Below, one piece after another: positions 35,637 through 44,472 of a DNA stretch of 64,000 bases. The stretch is from Vibrio splendidus (lineage in GTDB: Bacteria; Pseudomonadota; Gammaproteobacteria; Enterobacterales; Vibrionaceae), in the NCBI RefSeq assembly GCF_001557875.1, contig NZ_LNRF01000009.1, positions 124,001 to 188,000 of the forward strand, written 5' to 3'. Within the stretch, counting starts at the first letter, position 1, and each line of letters opens with the position of its first letter. A program made the position numbers and the translations under genes. The notes beneath the pieces were generated by a model. It was given only the letters and a program-made list of their open reading frames with translations. It ran no database searches and was not told where the DNA came from.

Positions 35637-35670
35637 AAACGAAAGGGCTGGCACAATGGCCAACCCTTTT
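35637..35670 (-). terminator. Terminator of hemB
   Basis: Minus-strand AAAGGGTTGGC / GCCAGCCCTTT-type stem with an ATTGT loop, flanked by T residues. It overlaps the alternative start of the GNAT gene. Confidence 0.8.
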
Positions 35671-35698
35671 ACTGATCACTTAAGTGAGCTCTACACGG

Positions 35699-36742
35699 TT
35701 ACTTTTCTTTTAAGTGCTCTGCGGCTTGTGCATTGTCTTCTGCAAGCCACTCAGCCACATCTTTAGCGAAGTAAGTAAGAATGCCATCGGCACCAGCGCG
35801 CTTAAAGCACAACAGTGATTCCATGACGGTTTCACGCTCTTTCAGCCAACCGTTTTGGATCGCTGCTTTGTGCATCGCATACTCACCAGACACTTGGTAG
35901 GCAAATGTCGGTGCTTGGAGTTCATGCTTCACACGGCGCACGATGTCTAGGTAAGGCATGCCAGGCTTGACCATCACCATGTCGGCACCTTCATTAAGAT
36001 CCATCGCGACTTCGTGAATCGCTTCATCGCTGTTCGCAGGATCCATTTGGTAGTTCTTCTTGTTACCACCTTTCAGGTTCGAAGCACTGCCGACTGCGTC
36101 GCGGAATGGACCGTAGTAGCACGATGCGTATTTCGCAGAGTACGCCATAATCTGAGTATGAATATGGCCCGCTTCTTCTAACGCTTCACGGATCTTACCA
36201 ATGCGACCATCCATCATATCTGACGGTGCAACCACGTCAGCACCTGCTTCAGCGTGTGATAATGCTTGCTTGATCAAGACTTCAGTCGTCTCATCATTCA
36301 TCACGTAACCATCTTCATCGATGATGCCGTCTTGGCCGTGAGTGGTGAACGGGTCTAGTGCTACGTCAGTAATAACGCCAATGTTTGGCACATGCTCTTT
36401 TAGTAAACGTACAGCGCGCTGCACCAAACCTTCTGAGTTATGAGCTTCAGCTGCGCATAAACTTTTAGCATCTTGGTTCACGACTGGAAATAGAGCAATC
36501 GCAGGAACACCCAGTTTTGACAGGTAATCTGCTTCCTCGAGCATGTAATCGATCGACAAGCGTTCAACACCTGGCATTGACTCGACAGGCTCGCGGCGGT
36601 CTTTACCCATCAGGATAAACATTGGGTAGATTAGATCATCCACAGACAATTGATTTTCTGCCATTAGGCGACGGCTAAAGTCGTGCTTACGCATACGGCG
36701 CATACGGCGACCTGGGAATTGACCTTGAATTGAAACAGACAC
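35699..36742 (-). CDS. hemB: Delta-aminolevulinic acid dehydratase (porphobilinogen synthase)
   Basis: A 347-residue ALAD that condenses two 5-aminolevulinates to porphobilinogen in heme synthesis. The active-site Lys segments are YSAKYAS and MVKPGMPYLD. The metal loop reads DVALDPFTTHGQDG, which lacks the zinc-binding cysteines of the E. coli enzyme, so this is the magnesium type found in Pseudomonas. The start is the GTG at 36742 (MSVSIQGQFPGRRMRR) with AAGGAGAATCTA upstream, as in relatives; an upstream codon would add nine residues. Confidence 0.97.
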   Translation of the reverse strand: MSVSIQGQFPGRRMRRMRKHDFSRRLMAENQLSVDDLIYPMFILMGKDRREPVESMPGVERLSIDYMLEEADYLSKLGVPAIALFPVVNQDAKSLCAAEAHNSEGLVQRAVRLLKEHVPNIGVITDVALDPFTTHGQDGIIDEDGYVMNDETTEVLIKQALSHAEAGADVVAPSDMMDGRIGKIREALEEAGHIHTQIMAYSAKYASCYYGPFRDAVGSASNLKGGNKKNYQMDPANSDEAIHEVAMDLNEGADMVMVKPGMPYLDIVRRVKHELQAPTFAYQVSGEYAMHKAAIQNGWLKERETVMESLLCFKRAGADGILTYFAKDVAEWLAEDNAQAAEHLKEK

Positions 36743-36950
36743 TAGATTCTCCTTGCCTAGTCTAAGCACCGAAATACTTAGATATGAAAAGTGCTAAATA
36801 CAGGCAAAAGCATATCACTGATGGCTCAGGACGCTAGCAGTAAAATATAAAACCCACTCAAAAACAGGTAGAAATGGCAAAAAATGACCTTCACCTCACA
36901 CTGCCGTATACTCATGACAACTCAGTAATGACCGCTTTCAGGACAAAACA

Positions 36951-37712
36951 ATGATCGACACCCATGCCCATATTTACGCTAGCGAATTCGATGAAGACCG
37001 TGAACAAGTGGTGCAACGCGCACTGGCTCAAGGTATTGATAAAATTCTACTACCAAACATCGATTTAGAGTCTATCGAGCCAATGTTAGCGACGGAAGCT
37101 CAGTTTCCTGATGTGTGCCGTTCAATGATGGGCTTACACCCTTGTTATGTGGATGCGAATATCGAGCAAACCCTCAAAACCATTCGAGCTTGGTTTGATA
37201 AGCATGACTTTATCGCGGTAGGTGAGATTGGTATCGACTTGTACTGGGATAAAACCTTCAAGGCTGAACAAGAGATGGCTTTCGTGACTCAGCTGCAGTG
37301 GGCAAAAGAGCTCGATCTACCGGTGGTGATCCACACCCGTGATTCAATTGAAGAGACACTTACCCTACTTCGTAAAGAACAAGATGGCAGCTTACGTGGC
37401 GTATTCCACTGCTTTGGTAGCAGCTTAGAGGAAGCTAAAGCGATTAACGAGCTGGGCTTTCACTTAGGTTTAGGCGGCGTATCGACGTTTAAGAACTCAG
37501 GGATGGATAAGGTGATCCCACACCTTGACATGAATTACATAATCCTAGAAACAGACTGCCCGTACTTAGCACCAGCACCAAACCGCGGTAAACGCAACGA
37601 ACCAGCCTACACAGAGCTAGTCGCAAAACGCATTGCTGAACTACGAGGCATCACTCTAGAAGAAGTCGAAGCGATCACAACAGCTAATTCTAAGTCATTG
37701 TTTAATTTATAA
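36951..37712 (+). CDS. TatD-family metal-dependent hydrolase (TatD-type DNase)
   Basis: A 253-residue TIM-barrel hydrolase. Metal-binding signatures are DTHAHIY (residues 3-9), GEIGIDLYW (about 92-100), VIHTRDS (about 127-133), HCFG (about 152-155) and ETDCPYLAP (about 203-211). This set is the TatD/YjjV/YcfH family, some of which are metal-dependent 3'-5' DNases. The protein is not the secretion machinery itself. Which paralog it is (tatD or yjjV) is uncertain, so I leave the symbol empty. It is divergent from hemB. Confidence 0.88.
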   Translation: MIDTHAHIYASEFDEDREQVVQRALAQGIDKILLPNIDLESIEPMLATEAQFPDVCRSMMGLHPCYVDANIEQTLKTIRAWFDKHDFIAVGEIGIDLYWDKTFKAEQEMAFVTQLQWAKELDLPVVIHTRDSIEETLTLLRKEQDGSLRGVFHCFGSSLEEAKAINELGFHLGLGGVSTFKNSGMDKVIPHLDMNYIILETDCPYLAPAPNRGKRNEPAYTELVAKRIAELRGITLEEVEAITTANSKSLFNL

Positions 37713-37782
37713 ATAAAGCCAACAAGCGATTTCTATTGTTTTCAATAAAATTCATTTGTTAATACACAGTGATGTGTATATT

Positions 37783-37812
37783 ATCAACCACCTGCATATG
37801 GAGGTAGTTGAT
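37783..37812 (+). promoter_or_regulatory. Hairpin covering the ribosome binding site of the 38-residue ORF
   Basis: ATCAACCACCT (37783-37793) pairs with AGGTAGTTGAT (37802-37812) with a single mismatch, around an 8-base loop GCATATGG. The Shine-Dalgarno GGAGGT (37800-37805) lies at the loop edge and 3' arm and would be masked, so translation may be temperature-, ligand- or protein-controlled. It could alternatively be a DNA operator. Confidence 0.5.
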
Positions 37813-37813
37813 T

Positions 37814-37930
37814 ATGTGTGACCATTCACAACACTTACAACGTCAACATCGAACCCTATGGCATAAAGTTTTGGGCATCAAAGAGCTCTATATATGTCAG
37901 AACTGTGGCTATCAGTTAAAGATTCGATAA
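37814..37930 (+). CDS. Small 38-residue Cys/His protein (zinc-ribbon-like), unlisted ORF
   Basis: The frame MCDHSQHLQRQHRTLWH... to stop encodes 38 residues, with C2, H4, H7, a cluster of His and a C-terminal CQNCGYQLKIR (CxxCG knuckle). The ATG is preceded by GGAGGT at good spacing, and a symmetrical terminator follows 12 bases after the stop, so it looks like a complete one-gene unit. It is too short for most gene callers. CxxCG plus an N-terminal Cys/His suggests metal binding, but I do not recognise a family. Function unknown. Confidence 0.6.
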   Translation: MCDHSQHLQRQHRTLWHKVLGIKELYICQNCGYQLKIR

Positions 37931-37941
37931 ACAGACATAAT

Positions 37942-37968
37942 AAAAAAGCGGCCCTAGGCCGCTTTTTT
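37942..37968. terminator. Bidirectional terminator between the 38-residue ORF and tatC
   Basis: GCGGCC / GGCCGC stem with a CTA loop, A run on one side and T run on the other. Confidence 0.92.
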
Positions 37969-37998
37969 ATTATGTGATTTTTACTGAAGCATTCCGAA

Positions 37999-38754
37999 TC
38001 AAGATTCAGCTTCTTCCTCTTCATCCGCATCTGGCTTACGCGTATAAAAACGTGCGAAGAACAGACCAATCTCAAACAGAATACACATTGGAATCGCCAA
38101 CAGTGTTTGCGAGATCATATCGGGTGGTGTCAGCATCATACCTATGATGAAAGCACCCACAACAATGTAAGGACGCTTTTCAGACAGAGATTGAGGCGTT
38201 GTTGCACCCGTCCAACACAGCAAGATAATCGCAACTGGCACTTCAAAGGCAATACCAAAAGCAAAGAACAGCGCGAGTACAAAATCAAGATAGCTTGAGA
38301 TGTCGGTTGCGAACTCTACTCCCCCTAATGATATAGCCGTAAAAAAGCCAAATACCAACGGGAATACAATGAAGTAAGCGAACGCCACACCACAGTAAAA
38401 CAGCAATGAACTTGAAGCCAATAGCGGCATGATCAAGCGTTTTTCATGCTTGTATAAACCCGGAGCAACAAAAGCCCACACCTGATACAAAATAAACGGA
38501 ACCGCGAGGAATATAGACGCGATCAAGGTTAATTTCAGTGGTGTGAAAAATGGCGATGCAACATCGGTTGCGATCATCGTCGCCCCTTCCGGTAGACGAT
38601 CTACCAAAGGTGCTGATACGAATTCATAAATATCATTAGCAAAATAAATTAGCCCGACAAATATCACTAGCACCGCGACAATCGCACGTAGTAGGCGATT
38701 ACGTAGTTCTAGAAGGTGGCTAATTAAAGGCTGTGTCTGCTCAGTCGAAGACAT
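37999..38754 (-). CDS. tatC: Twin-arginine translocase subunit TatC
   Basis: A 251-residue polytopic inner-membrane protein with six membrane segments, the receptor for twin-arginine signal peptides. It starts MSSTEQTQPLISHLLELRNRLL at the ATG 38754 with AAGAGG upstream; a longer frame to 38826 would add 24 residues. The conserved cytoplasmic N-terminus (SHLLELRNRLL), the periplasmic YQVWAFVAPGLYKHEKR loop and the ALFFAFGIAFEVP segment are present. The C-terminus is acidic (DADEEEEAES). The gap to tatB is 148 bases, unusually long. Confidence 0.97.
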   Translation of the reverse strand: MSSTEQTQPLISHLLELRNRLLRAIVAVLVIFVGLIYFANDIYEFVSAPLVDRLPEGATMIATDVASPFFTPLKLTLIASIFLAVPFILYQVWAFVAPGLYKHEKRLIMPLLASSSLLFYCGVAFAYFIVFPLVFGFFTAISLGGVEFATDISSYLDFVLALFFAFGIAFEVPVAIILLCWTGATTPQSLSEKRPYIVVGAFIIGMMLTPPDMISQTLLAIPMCILFEIGLFFARFYTRKPDADEEEEAES

Positions 38755-38826
38755 GTCAAACCTCTTAAACAGGAAGATCGAAAAGGAGCCGCGCGTGTAT
38801 CTATCCAGTTGAATTGGTATCCACAT

Positions 38827-38858
38827 GAATAGTTATTTACTTGAATAGCTATCTATTT
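38827..38858. repeat. Two-copy 16-base direct repeat in the tatB-tatC gap
   Basis: GAATAGTTATTTACTT (38827-38842) and GAATAGCTATCTATTT (38843-38858) are identical at 13 of 16 positions. It lies in the unusually long gap between tatB and tatC. Confidence 0.6.
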
Positions 38859-38902
38859 AAACATCTAGCGACTCAAGTATCCGGCGACTCCTCCTTGCGA
38901 GA

Positions 38903-39310
38903 CTATTCGGCTTTCTTATCTGACGGTGCTGAAGCTTCGCTGTTGACCTGAATGGTTTCAGATTCCACAGTTTCCGTGACACTAGGTTTAGTCTCACTTG
39001 GCTTATCAGACTCAGGCTTAGCATACGGACGTTGAACCTCAGCAGCGGCCTGCTTGAGTTCATCGACTGACGCTTTAAGGTCTGGAGATAAATCTTCCAT
39101 ACCCATTTTTTCCGCCTTGCGTAGGTTTTCTTGTAGCTCTTGCACCTTAAGCTCATGAGAAAGTTCATCTTTCACACTATTTGCCATGCTTTTCGCTTGT
39201 CCAACAAACTTGGAAATACTGCGAATCGCCACGGGCAAACGCTCAGGCCCTAAAACCACTAACCCAACGACAGATATTAATACCAGTTCCCAAAAACCGA
39301 TATCAAACAC
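38903..39310 (-). CDS. tatB: Twin-arginine translocase subunit TatB
   Basis: A 135-residue protein with one membrane segment (about 5-20), the GPERLP hinge and an amphipathic helix (LPVAIRSISKFVGQAKSMA), then a long charged cytoplasmic tail. These are TatB features; with TatC it binds the substrate signal peptide. The start ATG (MFDIGFWELVLI) is conserved. It is 3 bases downstream of tatA. The tail is rich in Ser/Glu/Lys and is normally variable. Confidence 0.97.
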   Translation of the reverse strand: MFDIGFWELVLISVVGLVVLGPERLPVAIRSISKFVGQAKSMANSVKDELSHELKVQELQENLRKAEKMGMEDLSPDLKASVDELKQAAAEVQRPYAKPESDKPSETKPSVTETVESETIQVNSEASAPSDKKAE

Positions 39311-39313
39311 GAT

Positions 39314-39574
39314 TTACGCCTGCTCTTTGTCTTTCTTTGTTTCAGCAGTTGTTTCAGCGTGAGCTTCTGTCTTCTGCTGTTCAATATTCTTTGGTTCGAA
39401 GTCTGCATCTTTCTTATCCGCAGGCTTGTCTTCATCGCTCATCGCTTTTTTGAAGCCTTTAACCGCTGAACCTAAGTCACCACCCATACCGCGCAGTTTC
39501 TTTGTTCCGAATAGCAAAATTACAATTACAGCAATGATTAGAAGTTGCCAAATACTGATACCACCCATTGTCAT
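39314..39574 (-). CDS. tatA: Twin-arginine translocase subunit TatA
   Basis: An 86-residue protein with one membrane segment (about 5-22), the hinge FGTKKLRGMGGDLGSAVKGFKK (amphipathic helix with the conserved Phe-Gly and Lys residues) and an acidic/basic tail. TatA multimers form the protein-conducting path. It begins MTMGGISIWQ; starting at the second Met (39568) is possible. It heads the tatABC unit and follows ubiB by 48 bases. Confidence 0.97.
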   Translation of the reverse strand: MTMGGISIWQLLIIAVIVILLFGTKKLRGMGGDLGSAVKGFKKAMSDEDKPADKKDADFEPKNIEQQKTEAHAETTAETKKDKEQA

Positions 39575-39622
39575 TGTCCTCGGGTCTGTCTACACATAAA
39601 AAATATTAAGAGAGTCTACTGC

Positions 39623-41257
39623 CTAACGACGGTAAGCTCGCCAACTAAGCAACCAAAATGTGACACCTGCGATGCCACAGCCCATAGATAGCTGCTCATA
39701 AGGGCTTGAAACTAATATTGCGGAGCATACGACTAAAGTGGCTCCAACGCCAAACAAAAACTTTCCAGTTGCTTGCTGACGCTTACTATCTCGGTAACCT
39801 TGATAAAGCTGATCCATTCTGTGGTTCATCGCTTTACCTTGGCGTAAGCTGTCATAAAGTAGCTCTGGCAGCTCTGGCAGTTTTTCTGCCCAGAATGGCG
39901 CACGCTCTTTTACTGCGTTGATCACAGCCTGCGGCCCCACCTGATTCATCATCCAGGTTTCAAGGAAAGGCTTGGCGGTTGCCCACAAATCAAGTTGCGG
40001 ATACAACTGGCGACCCAATCCTTCTACATACAACAAGGTCTTCTGCAGAAGCACCAACTGAGGTTGAACCTCCATGTTGAAACGTCTTGCTGTATTAAAT
40101 AAGTTTAGCAACACATGGCCAAATGAGATCTCGCCAAGTGGTTTTGCAAAAATTGGCTCACACACCATGCGAATCGCGAACTCAAAATCATTGACGTTGG
40201 TGTCGTGTGGCACCCAACCCGAATCCACGTGCAGCTCTGCGACCTTACGGTAATCTCGATTGAAGAAAGCCAACAGGTTCTCGGCTAAATAGCGCTTATC
40301 TTCACTGTTGAGCGTACCGACAATGCCGCAATCCAAACCAATCCACTGAGGGTTATCTGGATTCTCTGGGTTAACAAATACGTTGCCAGGGTGCATGTCT
40401 GCATGGAAAAAGCTGTCTCGGAATACTTGGGTGAAGAATACCGTCACACCGCGTTCCGCGAGCAATTTCATGTTGGTGCCGTTGGCTTCTAGCGTCTCAA
40501 TATCGGAGACTTGAATACCATAGATTCGCTCTGACACCATCAGGGTTTCGCTGCTTAGATCAGGGATAACCTCTGGAACATACAGCTCTTCACTGCCTTC
40601 AAAATTACGTCGTAGTTGAATGGCATTAGCAGCCTCACGGCGCAGGTCGAGTTCATCAAGTAACGTTTTCTCGTACTCGTGAACCACTTCAACTGGTTTC
40701 AAACGACGTGCTTCAGGAAGCGACTTAGCGACTATACGCGCCATTCGGTGCATCAGTTTTAGATCTGCGTCAATCACCGGGCGAATATCAGGTCGAATTA
40801 CCTTCAGAACAATCTCGCGACCGCTCTCTTTAAGCTTTGCGGTATGCACCTGAGCAATAGAAGCAGAAGCCAGTGGCTCGATATCAAAGTCGGTAAACCA
40901 GTTGTCTAAACTGCCACCCAACGCCTTTTCCATATCTTGCTTCGCCAGTTGACCATCAAACGGCGCAACTTGATCTTGCAACAACGCCAACTGATCGGCG
41001 ATATGAGGAGGGAACAGATCACGACGTGTCGACATCATCTGTCCAAACTTGATCCACACTGGGCCAAGTTCTTGCAGCGCAAGGCGCAAGCGATGACCCA
41101 ACTCTTTATCTTGATGCTTGTTCTTGAGCCAAAACAGTGACTTTCGCGCCAACAAAGGAGCTTTAGTCAGTTGGTGTTCCGGCATCAACTCATCAAGGCC
41201 GTACTCCAACTGTACCTTGATAATATGATAAAGACGTTTCAGTTCTGCTGGGGTCAT
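39623..41257 (-). CDS. ubiB: Ubiquinone biosynthesis kinase-like protein UbiB
   Basis: A 544-residue atypical kinase-like protein needed for ubiquinone synthesis. The family-defining KxGQ segment is IKFGQMMSTRRDLFPPHIADQL; the Ala-rich nucleotide loop ASASIAQVHTA and the kinase-like HADMHPGNVF and GLDCGIVG motifs follow. Two C-terminal membrane segments (about 495-540) anchor it. Its start overlaps the ubiJ stop by four bases (ATGA), indicating coupling. Order ubiE-ubiJ-ubiB is the enteric one. Confidence 0.97.
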   Translation of the reverse strand: MTPAELKRLYHIIKVQLEYGLDELMPEHQLTKAPLLARKSLFWLKNKHQDKELGHRLRLALQELGPVWIKFGQMMSTRRDLFPPHIADQLALLQDQVAPFDGQLAKQDMEKALGGSLDNWFTDFDIEPLASASIAQVHTAKLKESGREIVLKVIRPDIRPVIDADLKLMHRMARIVAKSLPEARRLKPVEVVHEYEKTLLDELDLRREAANAIQLRRNFEGSEELYVPEVIPDLSSETLMVSERIYGIQVSDIETLEANGTNMKLLAERGVTVFFTQVFRDSFFHADMHPGNVFVNPENPDNPQWIGLDCGIVGTLNSEDKRYLAENLLAFFNRDYRKVAELHVDSGWVPHDTNVNDFEFAIRMVCEPIFAKPLGEISFGHVLLNLFNTARRFNMEVQPQLVLLQKTLLYVEGLGRQLYPQLDLWATAKPFLETWMMNQVGPQAVINAVKERAPFWAEKLPELPELLYDSLRQGKAMNHRMDQLYQGYRDSKRQQATGKFLFGVGATLVVCSAILVSSPYEQLSMGCGIAGVTFWLLSWRAYRR

Positions 41258-41859
41258 GCTTTCTCCAACAGAGCGTTCAACTTAGCTTCAAGACGAGCAG
41301 CAGAGCTTTTTACGTCATCAACTTGGTCGCAAAAATGCGCGACTTCTAACGGTGCGGGTGCGATCTTCCACTCTTCAGTCAGAACTTGAGCAACATGGTT
41401 TTGATGCTTAGTCGCCTGTTTTGCGACAAAGCCACCGACGTTTTTAACGCCTTGCACCAAGGTATGCGCAACCACATCCCCCGTCACACGCGATAACCAC
41501 TCTTCCAAATCAGGCTTGCAGTCTGTCATCAGCTGAGCAAATTTCTGTGCCAGTTGAATGTCACCCTCTAAGATCAGCTTATCTTGCTTGATCAGCTTGG
41601 TGATGTTCGATTGTTCACGCAGTTCAGGTAACACCGATAGGTTCAAAGATAGGTAGCAGTCAGGCTGCCCTTCGTACTCCGACAACACATCGATCTGTTG
41701 GCTGAAAACGAAAGTGAGTGTTTTATTCAACTCTTTCAAATTGACTTGAATGATCTGCCCCTTTAAACGAGACAAACGACGAACCAAAGCTGGATCATCG
41801 TTCACGAAAGTATTTAAAGAGGTTTCAATAACCGCGGTTACCAATGGATCAAATGGCAT
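41254..41859 (-). CDS. ubiJ: Ubiquinone biosynthesis accessory factor UbiJ
   Basis: A 201-residue protein with an SCP2-type lipid-binding domain (about 15-110) and a helical C-terminal half. UbiJ acts with UbiK and the Ubi metabolon, probably holding the polyprenyl tail of intermediates. It sits between ubiE and ubiB as in E. coli, overlapping ubiB by four bases. Length is the same as the E. coli protein (201). Confidence 0.94.
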   Translation of the reverse strand: MPFDPLVTAVIETSLNTFVNDDPALVRRLSRLKGQIIQVNLKELNKTLTFVFSQQIDVLSEYEGQPDCYLSLNLSVLPELREQSNITKLIKQDKLILEGDIQLAQKFAQLMTDCKPDLEEWLSRVTGDVVAHTLVQGVKNVGGFVAKQATKHQNHVAQVLTEEWKIAPAPLEVAHFCDQVDDVKSSAARLEAKLNALLEKA

Positions 41860-41956
41860 GACTGTCCTTACCTTTGAAAACGGATAAGCGTTAACCTATC
41901 CGTTCTATCTTTATTCTTATTTTTAGCACGCCCTACGAGCCTGCTACCAAGCTCGA

Positions 41957-42751
41957 CTAGAACTTGTAACCGCGGTGCAGCGCAACAATGCCGCCCGTTA
42001 GGTTGAAGTATTTAGTATTCTCGAAACCCGCTTCCTGCATCATACCTTCCAAGGTTTCTTGGTTAGGGTGCATGCGGATAGATTCTGCAAGGTAACGATA
42101 GCTGTCTGCATCGTTAGCAATCAGCTCACCCATTTTTGGCAACAGGTGGAAAGAGTAGGCATCGTAAACTTTTGATAGCGGCTCAAGTACTGGCTTAGAA
42201 AACTCAAGAACCAACAGACGGCCACCCGGCTTAAGCACACGGTACATTGAACGCAGCGCTTGGTCTTTATCGGTTACATTACGCAGACAGAAGCTGATGG
42301 TAATGCAATCGAAGTAGTTGTCTGGGAAAGGCAGCTCTTCAGCGTTTGCTTGAACGTAATGGACGTTGCCCACAATACCGCTATCACGCAGCTTATCACG
42401 GCCAACATTCAGCATTGAGTTGTTGATATCAGCAAGAACCACGTGGCCTTTTTCACCAACGATACGCGAGAACTTCGCAGTCAGGTCACCGGTACCACCA
42501 CCAAGGTCTAGGATACGTTGACCAGGACGAACGCCACTGCAATCAATCGTGAATCGCTTCCACAAGCGGTGAACACCACCCGACATTAAGTCATTCATGA
42601 TGTCGTATTTAGCGGCTACAGAGTGAAATACCTCTGCTACTTTCGCGACTTTTTCGTCTTTTGCGACTGTTTCGAAACCAAAGTGTGTGGTTTCTGACTC
42701 TACTGCTGAATTTGTCTGCACGCTTGTGTCCATAATGCTGTTATCTACCAT
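41957..42751 (-). CDS. ubiE: Ubiquinone/menaquinone C-methyltransferase UbiE
   Basis: A 264-residue class I methyltransferase acting at the C-methyl step of ubiquinone and menaquinone synthesis. The SAM motif ILDLGGGTGDLTAKF, post-I VVLADINNSML and motif III LKPGGRLLVLEFSKP are present, as is the FHSVAAKYDIMNDLMS N-terminal signature. About 13 residues longer at the N-terminus than E. coli; an ATG at codon 7 is an alternative start. It is followed by ubiJ and ubiB on the same strand. Confidence 0.97.
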   Translation of the reverse strand: MVDNSIMDTSVQTNSAVESETTHFGFETVAKDEKVAKVAEVFHSVAAKYDIMNDLMSGGVHRLWKRFTIDCSGVRPGQRILDLGGGTGDLTAKFSRIVGEKGHVVLADINNSMLNVGRDKLRDSGIVGNVHYVQANAEELPFPDNYFDCITISFCLRNVTDKDQALRSMYRVLKPGGRLLVLEFSKPVLEPLSKVYDAYSFHLLPKMGELIANDADSYRYLAESIRMHPNQETLEGMMQEAGFENTKYFNLTGGIVALHRGYKF

Positions 42752-42801
42752 GGTAAGTTCTCATCGACAGCGCTCTTTGTATTTAGAGGCGCTGCGGCCG
42801 A

Positions 42802-44334
42802 TTAGTTTACTTTATCCTCAGCAGGTTGTCTTTCTACTAAGGAGGCATTTTCTGAAAAAGCCTCATTTTGCGCCATTTCAGCCAAACCAATCGAGATCGG
42901 TTTCTTCACTTCAACCCCCAATTGCTTGAAGCTTTCAGCCTGACGAATCACATTGCCCCGCCCTGTGACTAGCTTATTCATCGCCCCTTGGTAGCTTTGG
43001 TTAGCTCTATCAAGCGAGCTGCCAAGGCCTTCCATGTCATCGACAAACAAGCGCAGTTTGTCGTATAGCTTACTCGCACGTTCCGCGATAACTTGTGCGT
43101 TCTGGTTTTGTCTGTCGTTGCGCCATAAGTTATCAATGGTCCGCAGTGCCACCAGCAGAGTGGTTGGGCTAACCAAGATAATGTTTTGCTCCATCGCATC
43201 TTTCACCAAGCTAGGATCCGCCTGAATCGCCACTTGGAATGCTGGCTCAACCGGGATAAACATCAACACGTAATCCAAGCTTTGGATGCCTTTGAGCTGA
43301 TGATAATCCTTCTGGCTCAAGCCTTTAATGTGCGCTCGCAGTGACACCAAGTGATCACGCAGTGCGGCATCGCGTTGTTGGTCGGTTTCGGCATTGAAAT
43401 AGCGCTCAAACGCCACCAACGCCATTTTCGAATCGACCACCACTTGCTTATCTTGTGGCAGATGAACGATCACATCCGGCTGGTAACGCTTGCCTGCATC
43501 GTTTTGCAGGTTCACTTGCGTTTGGTATTCGTGGCCTTCGCGTAGCCCTGATTCAGCAAGCACGCGAGCCAGTACCACTTCGCCCCAGTTACCCTGCTGT
43601 TTGTTATCGCCCTTTAGCGCTTGAGTCAGGTTAACCGCTTCACGCGTCATACTCTCATTCAGACGTTGTAGGTTCTTAAGCTCGTGCACTAAGGTGTGAC
43701 GCTCTTTGGCTTCTTGGCTAAAGCTGTCGTTCACTTGTTTCTTGAAGCCTTCAAGTTGCTCTTTCAGCGGCGACAACAAACCTTCTAAGCTCTGCTTATT
43801 CTGCTGATCGACCTTGGCAGTTTTACTCTCAAATAATTGGTTCGCTAACAACTCAAACTGCTGCTTAAGTCGAGATTCAGCTTGTTCTAGCAACTGCAGC
43901 TTTTCGCTATTGGCGAGGTTTTCTTGATCGTGCCTTGCCTCTTGCTCACGAAGTTCAGCTTCCAATTCAGACTTGTGATCCTTGAGTACATTGATCTCAT
44001 CGGCATACTGCTGGCGCTCTTGCTTTACCGCCTCAAAGTAGCGCAGCTTTTCCATCGCAGCCATCACCTTACCGTGCGCCTGCTTGAGCTCGAATGCCGC
44101 TTTGTCTCGGTCATCATCTAACTCATTGAGTTCTTGTTGCGCCTCTGCGAGTGATGATTTGAGCTGAGATTGCTGAGATTCATGCAACAAACGATCGGAC
44201 TCTAGCTGCTGCTCGAGCAATCGCTGCTGAAAAGAGAGCTTCTGTTTAATCCACCAACCCACGACGCCACCGCTGACGAGCGCGCCAGAAATTGCAGCAA
44301 TAAGCGTTGCCTGATGTTCGATAATCCATTGCAT
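42802..44334 (-). CDS. rmuC: DNA recombination protein RmuC
   Basis: A 510-residue protein. An N-terminal membrane segment (about 8-25) and a long coiled-coil region (about 30-215) are followed by the RmuC nuclease-like domain (about 240-430; GNWGEVVLARVLAESGL, YQPDVIVHLPQDKQVVVDSKMAL). In E. coli RmuC limits inversions at short inverted repeats; biochemical activity is not well established. It is 50 bases upstream of ubiE, as in E. coli, so the pair may be co-transcribed. Confidence 0.95.
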   Translation of the reverse strand: MQWIIEHQATLIAAISGALVSGGVVGWWIKQKLSFQQRLLEQQLESDRLLHESQQSQLKSSLAEAQQELNELDDDRDKAAFELKQAHGKVMAAMEKLRYFEAVKQERQQYADEINVLKDHKSELEAELREQEARHDQENLANSEKLQLLEQAESRLKQQFELLANQLFESKTAKVDQQNKQSLEGLLSPLKEQLEGFKKQVNDSFSQEAKERHTLVHELKNLQRLNESMTREAVNLTQALKGDNKQQGNWGEVVLARVLAESGLREGHEYQTQVNLQNDAGKRYQPDVIVHLPQDKQVVVDSKMALVAFERYFNAETDQQRDAALRDHLVSLRAHIKGLSQKDYHQLKGIQSLDYVLMFIPVEPAFQVAIQADPSLVKDAMEQNIILVSPTTLLVALRTIDNLWRNDRQNQNAQVIAERASKLYDKLRLFVDDMEGLGSSLDRANQSYQGAMNKLVTGRGNVIRQAESFKQLGVEVKKPISIGLAEMAQNEAFSENASLVERQPAEDKVN

Positions 44335-44472
44335 GATAATGATTTAGCCTAATTGGAAATAACTCATTAAATGGTATTTTGATACTGGATAAATGTCCAG
44401 TTTGCCGTATTAAAATTCGACAGATAGACTAGGCGCTCCGTATTCTGTTCCATCAAATTAGAATGAGTTGCC

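Noticed and set aside
38857..39168. 103-codon minus-strand frame overlapping tatB
   Set aside because: It overlaps tatB in another frame and has Ser/Arg/Leu-rich composition typical of a shadow; tatB has the conserved motifs.
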